A stretch of 64,000 nt of DNA from Arthrobacter sp. D5-1 (GCF_017357425.1 NZ_CP014571.1:4030001-4094000); one strand, 5' to 3'; positions 8,221-16,229 are shown, counted from the stretch's first letter. A program made the numbers and translations. The notes: a model not told the origin generated them from the sequence alone.

Positions 8221-8763
8221 ATGGCTCGCGATGAGTTGCCTTATTCGGTTGAGGTATCTTTTGGCGCAGTCTCTGGCCGTGACGGTTTCCTCGTGGATAA
8301 TCAGGGCATGCTCATCCGAGAAGCCAAGGACCGATTAGAGCAGATGCTCGCGGAAATAGAGACAGGCGAACGCAGCGACACCTTAACCCCGGGAGCGGTG
8401 GTGAAGGCCTTCCAGTCGTTCGCGGCCATCCCAGCCAGCGACTGCGCTCCCGTCGACGAGGATGGCGACGGCGTTCTGGCCCAATTCGGAACCAACGGGT
8501 CGCGTGGCACACAGGAATTCAGCGTGGACCTCTCGCGTCAGTTCATTGAGGCCGGCGACGACGGTTCGACATGGCAGCTGTCGTGCACCCTTTACTGGGA
8601 TCCAACACCCGACACCACGGCACTTGGTAGCGGCAGCCTGTGGTCCTTCGACACTTCACCCGAAGACTTCTTCAGGAACGCGGTCCTCCTTCCTGGCTGG
8701 AAATGGGCGCTTGGCACAAGCAAACGACCCAACTCACGGGACATTACGCTCGACCAGGCTTAA
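8221..8763 (+). CDS. Hypothetical protein, actinobacterial small-unit gene
   Basis: A 180-residue soluble acidic protein starting MARDELPYSVEVSFGAVSGR. An earlier in-frame GTG (8170) would add a Gly-rich stretch that overlaps a repeat element, so I prefer the ATG at 8221. No clear Shine-Dalgarno is present. Visible features are an N-terminal beta-rich part, a helical LIREAKDRLEQMLAEIE segment, and a Trp-rich C-terminus (LLPGWKWALGTSK). No domain recognised. It stands alone, bracketed on both sides by copies of the 26-bp palindrome, like most genes between 8 and 22 kb. Confidence 0.55.
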   Translation: MARDELPYSVEVSFGAVSGRDGFLVDNQGMLIREAKDRLEQMLAEIETGERSDTLTPGAVVKAFQSFAAIPASDCAPVDEDGDGVLAQFGTNGSRGTQEFSVDLSRQFIEAGDDGSTWQLSCTLYWDPTPDTTALGSGSLWSFDTSPEDFFRNAVLLPGWKWALGTSKRPNSRDITLDQA

Positions 8764-8773
8764 GAAGGCAGCC

Positions 8774-8799
8774 GTCCGGTAATGGATAGGCTTACGCGC
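8774..8799. repeat. 26-bp intergenic palindrome, subtype 2
   Basis: Halves GTCCGGTAATGGA and TAGGCTTACGCGC, 10 bases after the stop of the upstream gene. Same subtype as the copies at 10267 and 12492. Confidence 0.55.
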
Positions 8800-8906
8800 G
8801 CACTACTGCTCCACCACTTATGCGCCATTAGCCCTCCAAAATGTCAGGGCCTGGCGATACCTTCCTAATACCGTGCAAAGGGCCGGTTGAATCTATAGGG
8901 GCAACA

Positions 8907-9161
8907 ATGAGCGCACCGGATCGACGAGTTCGCGTTATCTTCAGCTGCAAGAGAGGTCACCAACACGAGCTTTGCGTGAGCGTTGATCGCCAAGTACCAC
9001 CTGAGCTTCGTTGCACCCCAGATGCTGGTCAAGGCTACGGCGCCGGAGACGGAGCTGGCTGCAAGGTGTCGGCCAATTTGAACGAGGTAGTGGAGCGTGA
9101 GTTGCGTGACGCTTTCCAAGAAAGCAAACGCCGCCGCCACGTTCTAGTTCGCGAACATTAG
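8907..9161 (+). CDS. Hypothetical small cysteine/histidine-containing protein
   Basis: An 84-residue protein beginning MSAPDRRVRVIFSCKRGHQH. Its Cys-x3-His-x-His start, later PELRCTPDAGQGYG and GAGC, suggest a small zinc-ribbon-like fold, with a basic helical C-terminus (RDAFQESKRRRHV). ATG at 8907 is preceded by GGGG at good distance; an upstream in-frame ATG at 8841 has no such support. Possibly nucleic-acid binding, but this is inference. Bracketed by palindrome copies at 8774 and 9234. Confidence 0.55.
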   Translation: MSAPDRRVRVIFSCKRGHQHELCVSVDRQVPPELRCTPDAGQGYGAGDGAGCKVSANLNEVVERELRDAFQESKRRRHVLVREH

Positions 9162-9233
9162 AAGTAATCGTGCGGGCGGCCAGTTTCATAGTCCGGCCGC
9201 GGGTAACTGCGTAGCAGATGCTTGTGCTCGACT

Positions 9234-9259
9234 GCCCGTTTCGGGATCCTTTGCCGGGC
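9234..9259. repeat. 26-bp intergenic palindrome, subtype 1
   Basis: Halves GCCCGTTTCGGGA and TCCTTTGCCGGGC between two small genes. Confidence 0.55.
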
Positions 9260-9324
9260 AGGATCGTCTGGCTGGCAGCAGAGGTAGGGTCATCTGCATG
9301 ATGTCGAGAGGAGGTTGATTCGAG

Positions 9325-9588
9325 ATGGATACGATTCATCGCAGTATGAGCCAACAGCGCAATTGGCTGAAGATGCTGTTTTATGGCTCGATCGCCAGCG
9401 GAGTGTTGGCGCTACTAACGGCAGGATTGACCTTAATCCTGTTCCAGGAAATTGAGAGCAGAGGTGACGTTACCAACGCGCAGGATTTCGGCTGGCGCGC
9501 AGTCGCGCTTGCCGTGTTGTCCGTCGTGCTCTTCACTGTCTACCTCATCCGTCGCAATGCGCAGCGTCGGAGATTCCCACAAACGTAG
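9325..9588 (+). CDS. Small two-helix membrane protein
   Basis: An 87-residue protein with two transmembrane helices (LFYGSIASGVLALLTAGLTL and WRAVALAVLSVVLFTVYLI) separated by a short polar loop, ending in a basic cytoplasmic tail (RRNAQRRRF). GAGGAGG lies 10 bases before the ATG. Stands alone between palindromes at 9234 and 9620. Function unknown. Confidence 0.65.
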   Translation: MDTIHRSMSQQRNWLKMLFYGSIASGVLALLTAGLTLILFQEIESRGDVTNAQDFGWRAVALAVLSVVLFTVYLIRRNAQRRRFPQT

Positions 9589-9619
9589 AAGTGTCCCTCA
9601 ACCCCGTTAAGTCCTTACA

Positions 9620-9645
9620 GTCCGCTGAAGGATCCCTAATCGGCG
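9620..9645. repeat. 26-bp intergenic palindrome, degenerate
   Basis: Left half GTCCGCTGAAGGA is well kept; right half TCCCTAATCGGCG is degenerate. It lies in the gap between convergent genes and may help terminate both. Confidence 0.45.
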
Positions 9646-9677
9646 CCGGCCGGATCCCTCAGAGCCATGCGGGGGCA

Positions 9678-10121
9678 TCAGGATGGTGCTTCAGTTTTGC
9701 TCGTGGGTACGAGGATGTTGCCTTGGATCTTTGCCCATCCAGAGGACTCCAGCTCGGTAGTGTTATACCCATCTGCTACGAGGATCGCCGTTACTTGATC
9801 CGGTCCAGACGTCCTAAGCAATTCGCCTTCTGTGGCGTCGCTGCAACCGGAATTCCACAGCGTCGGATCTGCAGGAACGGCAATTAGACATGTGTTCTTA
9901 CCGTCGGTGCTTCGCCCCAGAAAATACTTCTTACCGCCAGCCTCTGCAGCGAGCACAACTTTGTCCAACTCGATATCCGACAGAGTGACGGCAGGAGGAA
10001 GCTCGTTGGTTGATGCTGCCGTACTCTCTAGGATTTTCAGGCCGGGTGCGTAGGAACATCCGGTCAGAAGGATTCCGGCAGTGAAGAGGATTGCTAGAAA
10101 TGAGAAAGTTCCGGTCTTGAT
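9678..10121 (-). CDS. Lipoprotein with apparent ATC start codon
   Basis: About 147 residues. The N-terminus reads KTGTFSFLAILFTAGILL followed by TGCSYAP, a textbook lipoprotein signal with the lipobox LTGC, so the gene is real well upstream of any canonical start. The frame is closed by TGA at 10134-10136, and between that stop and the signal peptide there is no ATG, GTG or TTG. The codon 7 bases after the strong ribosome binding site GAGGGGG (10129-10135) is ATC at 10119-10121. Either ATC is used as a rare start or one base has changed an ATG. No function recognised for the mature part. Confidence 0.6.
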   Translation of the reverse strand: MKTGTFSFLAILFTAGILLTGCSYAPGLKILESTAASTNELPPAVTLSDIELDKVVLAAEAGGKKYFLGRSTDGKNTCLIAVPADPTLWNSGCSDATEGELLRTSGPDQVTAILVADGYNTTELESSGWAKIQGNILVPTSKTEAPS

Positions 10122-10436
10122 GGCGCTGCCCCCTCAGGCTGTCGTATGCCGACATCATAGCCTCGCGAATGTCCTTCCTCTGGGTCAACCGACGCTTGGG
10201 TCACTGAACCAAGTCTTCCGAAGCGTCACGACTCCCAAGGAACGGAGAAGCCAGAGACTGCAGACTGCCCGGTGAAGGATAGGCATACGGGCAGCTCGGA
10301 CAGCCGCGCCAGCGCGATCTTTAGCCCTGTAGTCCGGGGTTAGACTGGGCCTGGTATGGACGGATTGGGGGATCCAAGACGGCGCACAGCGCTGTTCGGC
10401 TGGTCGGTCGCAGCCCGCGAAACTATAGGAACGACA
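10122..10436. other. Gene-free gap with one palindrome
   Basis: I see no supportable gene here. It holds the upstream region of the minus-strand lipoprotein, the palindrome at 10267-10292, and an unremarkable stretch leading to the remnant gene at 10437. Confidence 0.4.
10267..10292. repeat. 26-bp intergenic palindrome, subtype 2
   Basis: Halves GCCCGGTGAAGGA and TAGGCATACGGGC; the outer arms (GCCCG/CGGGC) pair perfectly. Confidence 0.6.
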
Positions 10437-10715
10437 GTGACCTTCTTTCAGGACTTTTCGATTCCGGAACCGCCTCCTCGTCCACGGATGCCCCGGTTCA
10501 TGCCACCTCCTTGGACGGCCCCGCCCCGCCACGAACTGCCCGTTATCGTCCCTGTAGGACGGTTCGTCCACAAGTCCCAGGCCTTTGTGATGGCCATTGA
10601 CGCCGTAAGGGTCCACTCCGCGGGGTGCGTCATTGACCTGCTGCCATGTCCTCTCAAAAGCTGGAGGAAACTGACCACGCTGCCCAGCCGCCACCCGGTG
10701 CCGGCTCGCCTGTGA
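10437..10715 (+). pseudogene. Truncated or frameshifted hypothetical gene
   Basis: From GTG at 10437 (AGGAA six bases upstream) the frame reads MTFFQDFSIPEPPPRPRM, then PVGRFVHKSQAFVMAIDAV and HSAGCVIDL, a well-formed protein of the Pro-rich N-terminal type seen in actinobacterial hypotheticals. After about residue 72 the frame degenerates into Arg/Pro/Ser-rich sequence and runs into the palindrome at 10708. Around 10640 another frame (MSSQKLEETDHA) looks like a better continuation, suggesting a frameshift and a lost 3' end. A further repeat copy lies at 10829-10854. I read it as a decayed gene. Confidence 0.4.
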
Positions 10716-10732
10716 GGGATCCCTCACCGGGC
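10708..10732. repeat. 26-bp intergenic palindrome, subtype 1
   Basis: GCCTGTGAGGGAT then CCCTCACCGGGC, overlapping the 3' end of the remnant gene before it. Confidence 0.6.
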
Positions 10733-10828
10733 ACCGCGCCTTTGGGGGCTCCGTGCGCTAGGGAGTCAGCGCAGGTTGCCGTATGGAGGCAGTGTCTCGG
10801 AGGGGCAGCCAGTACGGACGCTTGAGAT

Positions 10829-10854
10829 GTTCGAAGAGCCACCGGCTTACAGGC
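10829..10854. repeat. 26-bp intergenic palindrome, subtype 2
   Basis: GTTCGAAGAGCCA then CCGGCTTACAGGC. Closely related to the copy at 12492-12517, which shares GAGCCACCGGC. Confidence 0.4.
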
Positions 10855-10961
10855 GTGCTGCCCGCCACTGGAGGGCTAAAGGCGACCGGATCGTGCGATT
10901 CACAGTGGAACAGCCCGGAGCCAAGACGTTGGAGTAGCGCGCCTTATGCACGTAAAGGCCG

Positions 10962-11366
10962 CTAGGGCTCTACCCGTCGGAGTTGGACCGCGTAATGCGT
11001 TTGGACGTCTGCGGCCAGATCCGGGCCAGCGTGACCGGGCAAATTGCGGTGCCACCAGAATGCAGGCTCTGGTAAGACGGATGGCCCGGCGTGCAGGAGC
11101 GAGGCGAAACGTTCGTCAATCTCGGCAACAGCTTCCGCGAAAATCCGCAGTTCAGGGTACGAACCGAGTTCCGGAGCAGAGATGACCCTGCCGATGACAT
11201 CCCTGACTTCGAGTGCATTCTCGTACTCGTAGATGCTCCACTGGTAGCCTTCTTCGCACTCCACCACGAAAGAATTCCACGCGTCAATGTATCCAGCCGG
11301 TGACCAGCTTCTTCTGGCTCCTTTTTCGCCTGCGACATCACGAAAGCCTCGGATGAACTCACTCAT
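10962..11366 (-). CDS. Hypothetical protein coupled to kptA
   Basis: A 134-residue soluble protein beginning MSEFIRGFRDVAGEKGARRS. It has several aromatic-rich segments (WNSFVVECEEGYQWSIYEYE) and an alpha-helical middle (AEAVAEIDERFASLLHAG). The ATG at 11366 overlaps the kptA stop by eight bases (ATGAGTGA), giving an authentic start and showing that the two are co-translated. A longer in-frame start would lie inside kptA. No domain recognised. Co-expression with an RNA 2'-phosphotransferase hints at an RNA-related or stress role, which is inference only. Confidence 0.6.
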   Translation of the reverse strand: MSEFIRGFRDVAGEKGARRSWSPAGYIDAWNSFVVECEEGYQWSIYEYENALEVRDVIGRVISAPELGSYPELRIFAEAVAEIDERFASLLHAGPSVLPEPAFWWHRNLPGHAGPDLAADVQTHYAVQLRRVEP

Positions 11367-11916
11367 CTTCAGGAAGGACCGAGATAAACCTGGCGGGAAC
11401 GCTGTCTGCCAGCCATACTTTTTCGCCACCTTGGTAAAAGCTGACGTGCTCTCCGTGTGCGGCCGCGCTGTCAATGAGAAGGAGAACCGGGTCAGTGTCC
11501 TTTCGTTGTCCTACCTGCTTGGCCATTTCGACGTCCTCGGATAGGTGGACGTACTGGCGTCGCATGGGTTGCAAGCCCTCTGACTGAATAGCTCCGAGGC
11601 TTTCCCTGGACGTCCCATGAAACAGTTTTTGAGGTGGACTTTCTTGTGGCTTCACTATTCGGGCAGGGACACTGTGACCGTAGAAAGCTCGAATGCGGTC
11701 ACCACGGAGTTCATGACGCCGTTTAGGCGAGGACAGGAGCATACCCTCGAGATCGGTGAATTCAAGGTTCACCCAATCGGGGGACTCTCGCCTGAGCGCC
11801 TGAAGAAGGTCCTCCACAGACGTCCACCCTTCCTCGTCCAGCTCCAGTTCGTAAAGCCACGGCTCGTGGCGCAAAGCATGCGATACAGCCCGGCTGAGCT
11901 TCGGGTAGTCGGTCAT
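11359..11916 (-). CDS. kptA: RNA 2'-phosphotransferase (Tpt1/KptA family)
   Basis: A 185-residue member of the Tpt1/KptA family, which removes an internal RNA 2'-phosphate by transferring it to NAD+. The family landmarks are in order: KLSRAVSHALRHEP (Arg-His pair), the winged-helix segment EEGWTSVEDLLQALR, RIRAFYGHSVPARI, then the NAD-binding fold with LFHGTSRESLGAIQSEGL, MRRQYVHLSED and a late VSFYQGGEKVWLADSVP. All four conserved Arg/His landmarks are present, so the enzyme looks intact. Bacteria lack the yeast-type tRNA splicing that needs Tpt1, so its natural substrate here is unclear. It heads a two-gene minus-strand unit. Confidence 0.9.
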   Translation of the reverse strand: MTDYPKLSRAVSHALRHEPWLYELELDEEGWTSVEDLLQALRRESPDWVNLEFTDLEGMLLSSPKRRHELRGDRIRAFYGHSVPARIVKPQESPPQKLFHGTSRESLGAIQSEGLQPMRRQYVHLSEDVEMAKQVGQRKDTDPVLLLIDSAAAHGEHVSFYQGGEKVWLADSVPARFISVLPEDE

Positions 11917-11963
11917 ATGCCTCGTGCTTTCTGCAGTTACTTCCTAAGCGATTGGGCGGGCGG

Positions 11964-12320
11964 TCAGCGAAATTCAAGCATGTCGTCGATGGCTGAATGA
12001 AGCCATGCTGCGAAATCAGGAAATCCTCGGTTCCCGCGTGATTCCCATCCTGGGTCGGCGAAGTCATGCACGATCGAGATCTTGCCCGTTGAGAGATCCC
12101 AGCACGCCACGTCATCGTTGTCCTCTCGCCGGGCGAGCGGCACGACTCTGCGGTCTGGATAACGGCCCTTCAGCCCCTGGTAGTGCGTCCGCAACCGCTC
12201 ACCAGTCAGAACGAACCACGGCTCAAGATAAATAATTTCCATGGCCACAAACCGGATGAAGTCCGATGGATACTCGAAACCGACGGGCAACTCCTCGGCG
12301 GTCAGAAGTGTCTCGCTCAT
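11964..12320 (-). CDS. SUKH/SMI1-KNR4-like small protein
   Basis: A 118-residue protein (MSETLLTAEELPVGFEYPSD). The arrangement of an N-terminal acidic/aromatic region (YPSDFIRFVAMEIIYLEPWF), a central CWDLSTGKISIVHDF strand pair and the closing FPDFAAWLHSAIDDMLEF resembles SMI1/KNR4 (SUKH) proteins, many of which are immunity proteins. The ATG at 12320 follows GGAAAG at 7 bases and is preferred over a start five codons earlier. No toxin gene adjoins it, so an orphan immunity role is speculative. Confidence 0.5.
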   Translation of the reverse strand: MSETLLTAEELPVGFEYPSDFIRFVAMEIIYLEPWFVLTGERLRTHYQGLKGRYPDRRVVPLARREDNDDVACWDLSTGKISIVHDFADPGWESRGNRGFPDFAAWLHSAIDDMLEFR

Positions 12321-12455
12321 CAGTTTTCTTTCCATCCTGTCACCGCTGAACCCTTGCTGTCTGCATGGAACACTTTGCTTCCGATACGCAATCTAACGGC
12401 CCCGACAGCGTTGGGGCAAAGCGAGAAATCCCAGGGTCCCACGTTCACATAGAGT

Positions 12456-12481
12456 GCCCGGTGAAGGATCCCTTACCGGGC
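12456..12481. repeat. 26-bp intergenic palindrome, subtype 1
   Basis: Halves GCCCGGTGAAGGA and TCCCTTACCGGGC, one of the best matches to the consensus, in the gap between divergent genes. Confidence 0.7.
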
Positions 12482-12491
12482 GCTTTGAACC

Positions 12492-12517
12492 GTCCGGAGA
12501 GCCACCGGCATACGGGC
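12492..12517. repeat. 26-bp intergenic palindrome, subtype 2
   Basis: GTCCGGAGAGCCA then CCGGCATACGGGC, 10 bases after the preceding copy; a side-by-side subtype 1/subtype 2 pair. Confidence 0.5.
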
Positions 12518-12549
12518 GCTGCGCAGGGTACTTCTGTGAAGATGACGAT

Positions 12550-13209
12550 ATGAAGAAGTTCATGCGATCGCTGGCAAGCAATATTCTCGACGTCACCGGG
12601 CCAGGGCGCCGGCTCGTCGCAATCGACGGTGTAGACGGCAGCGGCAAGACATCCTTCGCCGCAAACCTGGTATCCGAGATCCGGAATCGCTTTGTGACCG
12701 TCATTCACGCCGACGACTTTCTAAACCCCTCGGCCGTCCGGCATGCCAAGGGCCGTGCCTCACCGGAAGGGTTCTGGAAGGACACGTACAACTACGCTGC
12801 CCTGCAAGACCAGTTACTCAGACCGCTCGGCCCAAAAGGGACCGGCTGGTACTCACCGGCCTCCTACAATGCGGTGACTGACCAAACCGCGCAAGTGGAT
12901 GTCATGCTCGCCCCATCAGATGCACTCGTCTTTGTGGAAGGCATGTTCCTGCACCGCGATGAACTGGCCTCCTATTGGGATGCTTCCGTATTCCTGGACG
13001 TTCCTTTCACCGAAACCGCGGCACGAATGGCAGTTCGGAACGGCAGCAACCCGGACCCCGAGCACCCAACGATGCGCCGATACGTAGGAGGACAGCGCCT
13101 CTACTTCGCCGCGGCACGGCCATGGGAACGCGCCACGTTCGTGGTGGATAACTCGGATTTCACGTCACCTAGAGTCATCAGCCCCGACCTGGTTTCAAGT
13201 GCACGGTGA
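12550..13209 (+). CDS. Uridine-kinase-like P-loop kinase
   Basis: A 219-residue protein with Walker A GVDGSGKTSFAANL, then VIHADDFLNPSAVR typical of the uridine kinase/phosphoribulokinase family (Asp-Asp-Phe after the second strand), and VFVEGMFLHRDELASYWDAS. The C-terminus has the lid-like RRYVGGQRLYFAAARP. ATG at 12550 starts the conserved region; the upstream in-frame extension is made of repeat elements and is rejected. It probably phosphorylates a nucleoside or small sugar-like molecule. Its 3' end overlaps another palindrome copy. Confidence 0.7.
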   Translation: MKKFMRSLASNILDVTGPGRRLVAIDGVDGSGKTSFAANLVSEIRNRFVTVIHADDFLNPSAVRHAKGRASPEGFWKDTYNYAALQDQLLRPLGPKGTGWYSPASYNAVTDQTAQVDVMLAPSDALVFVEGMFLHRDELASYWDASVFLDVPFTETAARMAVRNGSNPDPEHPTMRRYVGGQRLYFAAARPWERATFVVDNSDFTSPRVISPDLVSSAR

Positions 13210-13226
13210 TCGACCGGCTTACGGAC
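13201..13226. repeat. 26-bp intergenic palindrome, subtype 2, with adjoining stem-loop
   Basis: GCACGGTGATCGA then CCGGCTTACGGAC. Together with the following GTCCGTAACCGG it makes a hairpin (arms TTACGGAC/GTCCGTAA) that could terminate the kinase gene. Confidence 0.45.
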
Positions 13227-13259
13227 TGTCCGTAACCGGCCTGAACTGAGTTGGTCGGG

Positions 13260-13562
13260 CTATTGGTTACCTGGATCGGGCGCGACGATCTCCACCTGAA
13301 TATTTTCAAAGCTGGCCCCGGCTGCCACGTGAAATCTGTATTCATCCTTGTAGTCGATGTCGCAACGACCACCGGGATGGTGTCTTACTTCTTGGATTTC
13401 CGACGTGAGAGAAAGCATCGGGTATTCCAAAGGGCCGGCCGCCAGATCTGCTTCGCTCGCGACCAGCTCGGCCTGCACACGTCTTCCGGTTCTAATGCAT
13501 GGCAGTGGCGAGGGTTGCGAGGACCCATTTCGGTCACCCAACGGATCATCGATTTCCAGGGC
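13260..13562 (-). pseudogene. 3' part of a gene split by the IS21 element
   Basis: The frame running from the IS border to the TAG at 13260 reads ALEIDDPLGDRNGSSQ and later GRCDIDYKDEYRFHVAAG. It has no start of its own, because its upstream continuation is IS sequence. Joining 13558 directly to the codons ending at 16230 gives an uninterrupted frame (ILNA-LEIDDP), so this is the C-terminal ~100 residues of the protein whose N-terminal part lies at 16230-17046. The original protein was 371 residues. This segment looks beta-rich. No domain recognised. Confidence 0.8.
13559..13562. repeat. Target-site duplication (left)
   Basis: GGGC immediately left of the IS terminus at 13563, repeated at 16230-16233 right of the other end. 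A 4-bp duplication fits IS21 elements. Confidence 0.75.
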
Positions 13563-13756
13563 TGTTAGCGGCCATGAAAAACTGCCCATAGGCGGCCACG
13601 AAAGTGCCCACTGACGGCCAGTAAAACTGCCCGATGGTGGCCATGAGATCTGCCCACTTCCTTACTGAACCGACCGCGTCTTAAGCGGTGGGAGCCTCTC
13701 CCTGGGGTTTGATGACGGTGTCTAAGCGCACCAAGCGAACCAGGAAGAGGCCCTGT

Positions 13757-15310
13757 ATGAAGTCTGACGGAGAAATCATGGAAATTCTTGCTGCCTACGA
13801 CCTGACCGGATCGTTGCGCGCCACTGCGGAGCTCACGGGCTGCTCGCACCACACTGTTGCCAAACACGTGACCGCCCGGGACGCAGGCCGGCCGATCGGG
13901 GAACCGACGGCACGGGGCCGGGTCACCGACCCGTTCCTGCCCAAGATCGAAGAATGGGTGGAAGCCTCCAAGGGCCGGATCCGCGCTGACAAGGCCCACG
14001 AGAAGCTCCTCGCTCTGGGCTATGCGGGTTCGGAGCGCTCCACCCGCCGGGCGATTGCGCAGGTCAAGGACGCGTGGCGGCTGGGCCACACCCGCGTCCA
14101 TCGGCCGTGGATCACTGAACCTGGGATGTGGTTGCAGTACGACTTCGGCGACGGGCCACGGATCGGCGGGGTGAAGACGATCCTGTTCGTGGCGTGGCTG
14201 GCGTTCTCACGCTTCCGCATCGTGATCCCGCTCAAGGACAGGACGGCGCCGAGCGTGTTCGCGGCCCTGGACCGGTGCTTCCGGATCCTCGGCGGAGCAC
14301 CGACCTATGTCCTCACGGACAACGAGAAGACCGTGACCACCTCCCACGTTGCCGGGGTCCCGGTGCGGAACCAGCAGACCCTGGACTTCGCCCGGCACTA
14401 CGGGGTGACCGTGCTGACCTGCCAGCCCGCGGACCCGGCCACCAAAGGCGGGGTGGAAGCGTCCGTGAAGCTCGCCAAGGCCGACCTCGTGCCCAAAGAC
14501 ACCAACCTCCGCGACGAATACGCCACCTTCGCCGAGCTCGAGGCCGCCTGCACGGCGTTCATGGACGAGGTCAATCACCGTGAGCACCGGACGACGCGGC
14601 GCAAACCCGCAGCCATGCTCGCCGAGGAAGCCCCGCGGCTGCACCGTATCCCGGACACCGCCCACACGGTCGCCTTCGGACTCGCCCGCATGGTTCCGGA
14701 GAACACCCCAATGGTCACCTTCGAAAACGCCCAGTACTCCGTCCCGGCCCACCTGCTCGGAGCCCGGGTGTTCGTCCGCACCCACGGGACCGGGCCCGGC
14801 GAGCAGGTCATCATCGTCCACCACGGCACTGCAGGGCCCGTCGAAGTCGCCCGCCATGATCGGGCCCGGCCCGGCAGTCCCGCCATCAACGACGAACACT
14901 TCCCGGGAACCCGGACCAGGGTCCCCGGCGATTACGAGGTCAGGGCCCGCAGCGCGGACGAGGCAGCGTTCCTGGCCATCGGCGAAGGCGCCAGGACCTG
15001 GCTGATGGAGGCCGCCGCGGCCGGGACCGCACGGATCAACGTGAAAATGGCAGAAGCCGTCACGCTGGCCAAAATCGCCGGCACCGACCAGGTCGACCGG
15101 GCCCTGGGCGACGCCGCACTACATGGCCGGTTCGCGCACCAGGACCTCGCCTCGATCCTGAACGCCAACATCCGCCGCACGACCACCCACGCGGCCAACG
15201 AAGCCACCTCCCTGACTCAGGGAACCGGCGCGTGGGCCGCGATCGGCAACCCGACCCTGAACACCACAACCAACACCACGACCAAAATCACGCCGGAGGA
15301 GGCCCGATGA
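13757..15310 (+). CDS. istA: IS21 transposase IstA
   Basis: A 517-residue DDE transposase. The N-terminal helix-turn-helix (LRATAELTGCSHHTVAKHV) binds the terminal repeats. The RNase-H-like core has Asp in WLQYDFGDG, Asp in YVLTDNEKTV and Glu in GGVEASVKLAK. The C-terminal beta-barrel segment is FENAQYSVPAHLLGARVFV. ATG at 13757 is chosen because AGGAAGAGG lies just upstream and the conserved family start MKSDGEIMEILAAYD begins there; in-frame GTG/ATG codons further upstream add only basic residues. Its TGA overlaps the istB ATG. Confidence 0.93.
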   Translation: MKSDGEIMEILAAYDLTGSLRATAELTGCSHHTVAKHVTARDAGRPIGEPTARGRVTDPFLPKIEEWVEASKGRIRADKAHEKLLALGYAGSERSTRRAIAQVKDAWRLGHTRVHRPWITEPGMWLQYDFGDGPRIGGVKTILFVAWLAFSRFRIVIPLKDRTAPSVFAALDRCFRILGGAPTYVLTDNEKTVTTSHVAGVPVRNQQTLDFARHYGVTVLTCQPADPATKGGVEASVKLAKADLVPKDTNLRDEYATFAELEAACTAFMDEVNHREHRTTRRKPAAMLAEEAPRLHRIPDTAHTVAFGLARMVPENTPMVTFENAQYSVPAHLLGARVFVRTHGTGPGEQVIIVHHGTAGPVEVARHDRARPGSPAINDEHFPGTRTRVPGDYEVRARSADEAAFLAIGEGARTWLMEAAAAGTARINVKMAEAVTLAKIAGTDQVDRALGDAALHGRFAHQDLASILNANIRRTTTHAANEATSLTQGTGAWAAIGNPTLNTTTNTTTKITPEEAR

Positions 15311-16095
15311 GCCCCGTCACCACAGCCAACACCGCCGCTCCGCCGTTGCCGGCGGACCTGGAAGCCCTTATGCGGTCCCTGAAAATGCCCCACGCCCGTG
15401 CACTGGCACCGGACCTGATCGCGACCGCCCGCGCCCAGCGGTGGGAACCAACCGAGGTCATCAAAGCACTCTTCACCGAGGAAGCCGCCGGTCGGGCCCG
15501 GTCCATGCTCGCTTCCCGCCGCAAAGCAGCAGGCTTCCCGACCGGGAAGACCTTCGAGGCGTGGGACCCTGCAGCGTCCTCCATCCCTGCCCCGACCCAG
15601 CAGGCCCTCCGGACCCTGGAATGGATCACCCGCAGGGAAAACCTCGTCGTCTGCGGGCCCTCCGGGACCGGGAAGACGTTCTTCCTCGAAGCCCTCGGCC
15701 AGCAGGCCGTTGAAGCCGGAATGCGGGTCGCCTGGTTCAGGCTCGAAGACCTCGGCGTCCTGATCCGCGCCCACCGAACCGACGACAGCGTCACCCGGGC
15801 CGTGGCCAGGATTCTCCGCGCGGAGCTCGTGGTCATTGACGATATTGGCCTGTTGCCGGTGGCCACGGACGCCGCCGAAGGTCTCTACCGGGTCGTGGAC
15901 GCAGCCTACGAAAAACGGTCCATCGCGATCAGCTCCAACCTCCACCCCGCCGGATTCGACGAGCTCATGCCCAAAACCCTCGCAACCGCCACCGTTGACC
16001 GGCTGCTGCACCACGCCCACGTCTGTCAGACCAGCGGCGATTCCGTCCGCCTCACCCAGGCCCTCGCCGGGAAAGGAGTAACCCGACTGAACTGA
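15307..16095 (+). CDS. istB: IS21 helper ATPase IstB
   Basis: A 262-residue AAA+ ATPase related to DnaA/DnaC. Walker A is GPSGTGKTFFLEA, Walker B is LVVIDDIGLL, followed by sensor-like SIAISSNLHPAGFDEL and the arginine-bearing TATVDRLLHHAHV. It assembles on DNA and directs IstA to a target. Start ATG overlaps the istA stop (ATGA), the usual coupling in this family. Length and motifs are complete, so the element should be functional. Confidence 0.93.
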   Translation: MSPVTTANTAAPPLPADLEALMRSLKMPHARALAPDLIATARAQRWEPTEVIKALFTEEAAGRARSMLASRRKAAGFPTGKTFEAWDPAASSIPAPTQQALRTLEWITRRENLVVCGPSGTGKTFFLEALGQQAVEAGMRVAWFRLEDLGVLIRAHRTDDSVTRAVARILRAELVVIDDIGLLPVATDAAEGLYRVVDAAYEKRSIAISSNLHPAGFDELMPKTLATATVDRLLHHAHVCQTSGDSVRLTQALAGKGVTRLN

Positions 16096-16229
16096 TCAAC
16101 CCCACGATGGCCAATCCCGCCGAACCAATCAGTGGGCAGATCTGTTGGCCATCACCGGGCAGTTTTACTGGCCACCAGCGGGCACTTTTAGTGGCCGTCC
16201 ATGGGCAGAAACAACTGGCCATTGACACA

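Larger units (their letters stand above)
13563..16229. mobile_element. IS21-family insertion sequence, complete
   Basis: A 2667-bp element with istA and istB in the usual overlapping order. Both ends start with TGT and carry the multiple terminal repeats of the family: the left end (13563 to about 13660) and the right end (about 16130 to 16229, reverse complement) both contain CTGCCCAT, GGCCAGTAAAACTGCCCG and GATCTGCCCAC at matching spacing. GGGC flanks both ends as a direct repeat. It is inserted in a minus-strand gene with its transposase genes on the plus strand. The intact frames, matched ends and clean target duplication point to a fairly recent insertion. Confidence 0.93.

Noticed and set aside
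10185..10727. 180-codon minus-strand frame across the 10.4-kb region
   Set aside because: Arg/Ser/His-rich, includes two palindrome elements, and the opposite strand gives a better protein-like sequence (remnant at 10437).
13563..16229. Possibility that the IS21 carries passenger genes
   Set aside because: Only istA and istB fit between the terminal repeats; the remaining sequence is the repeats themselves.
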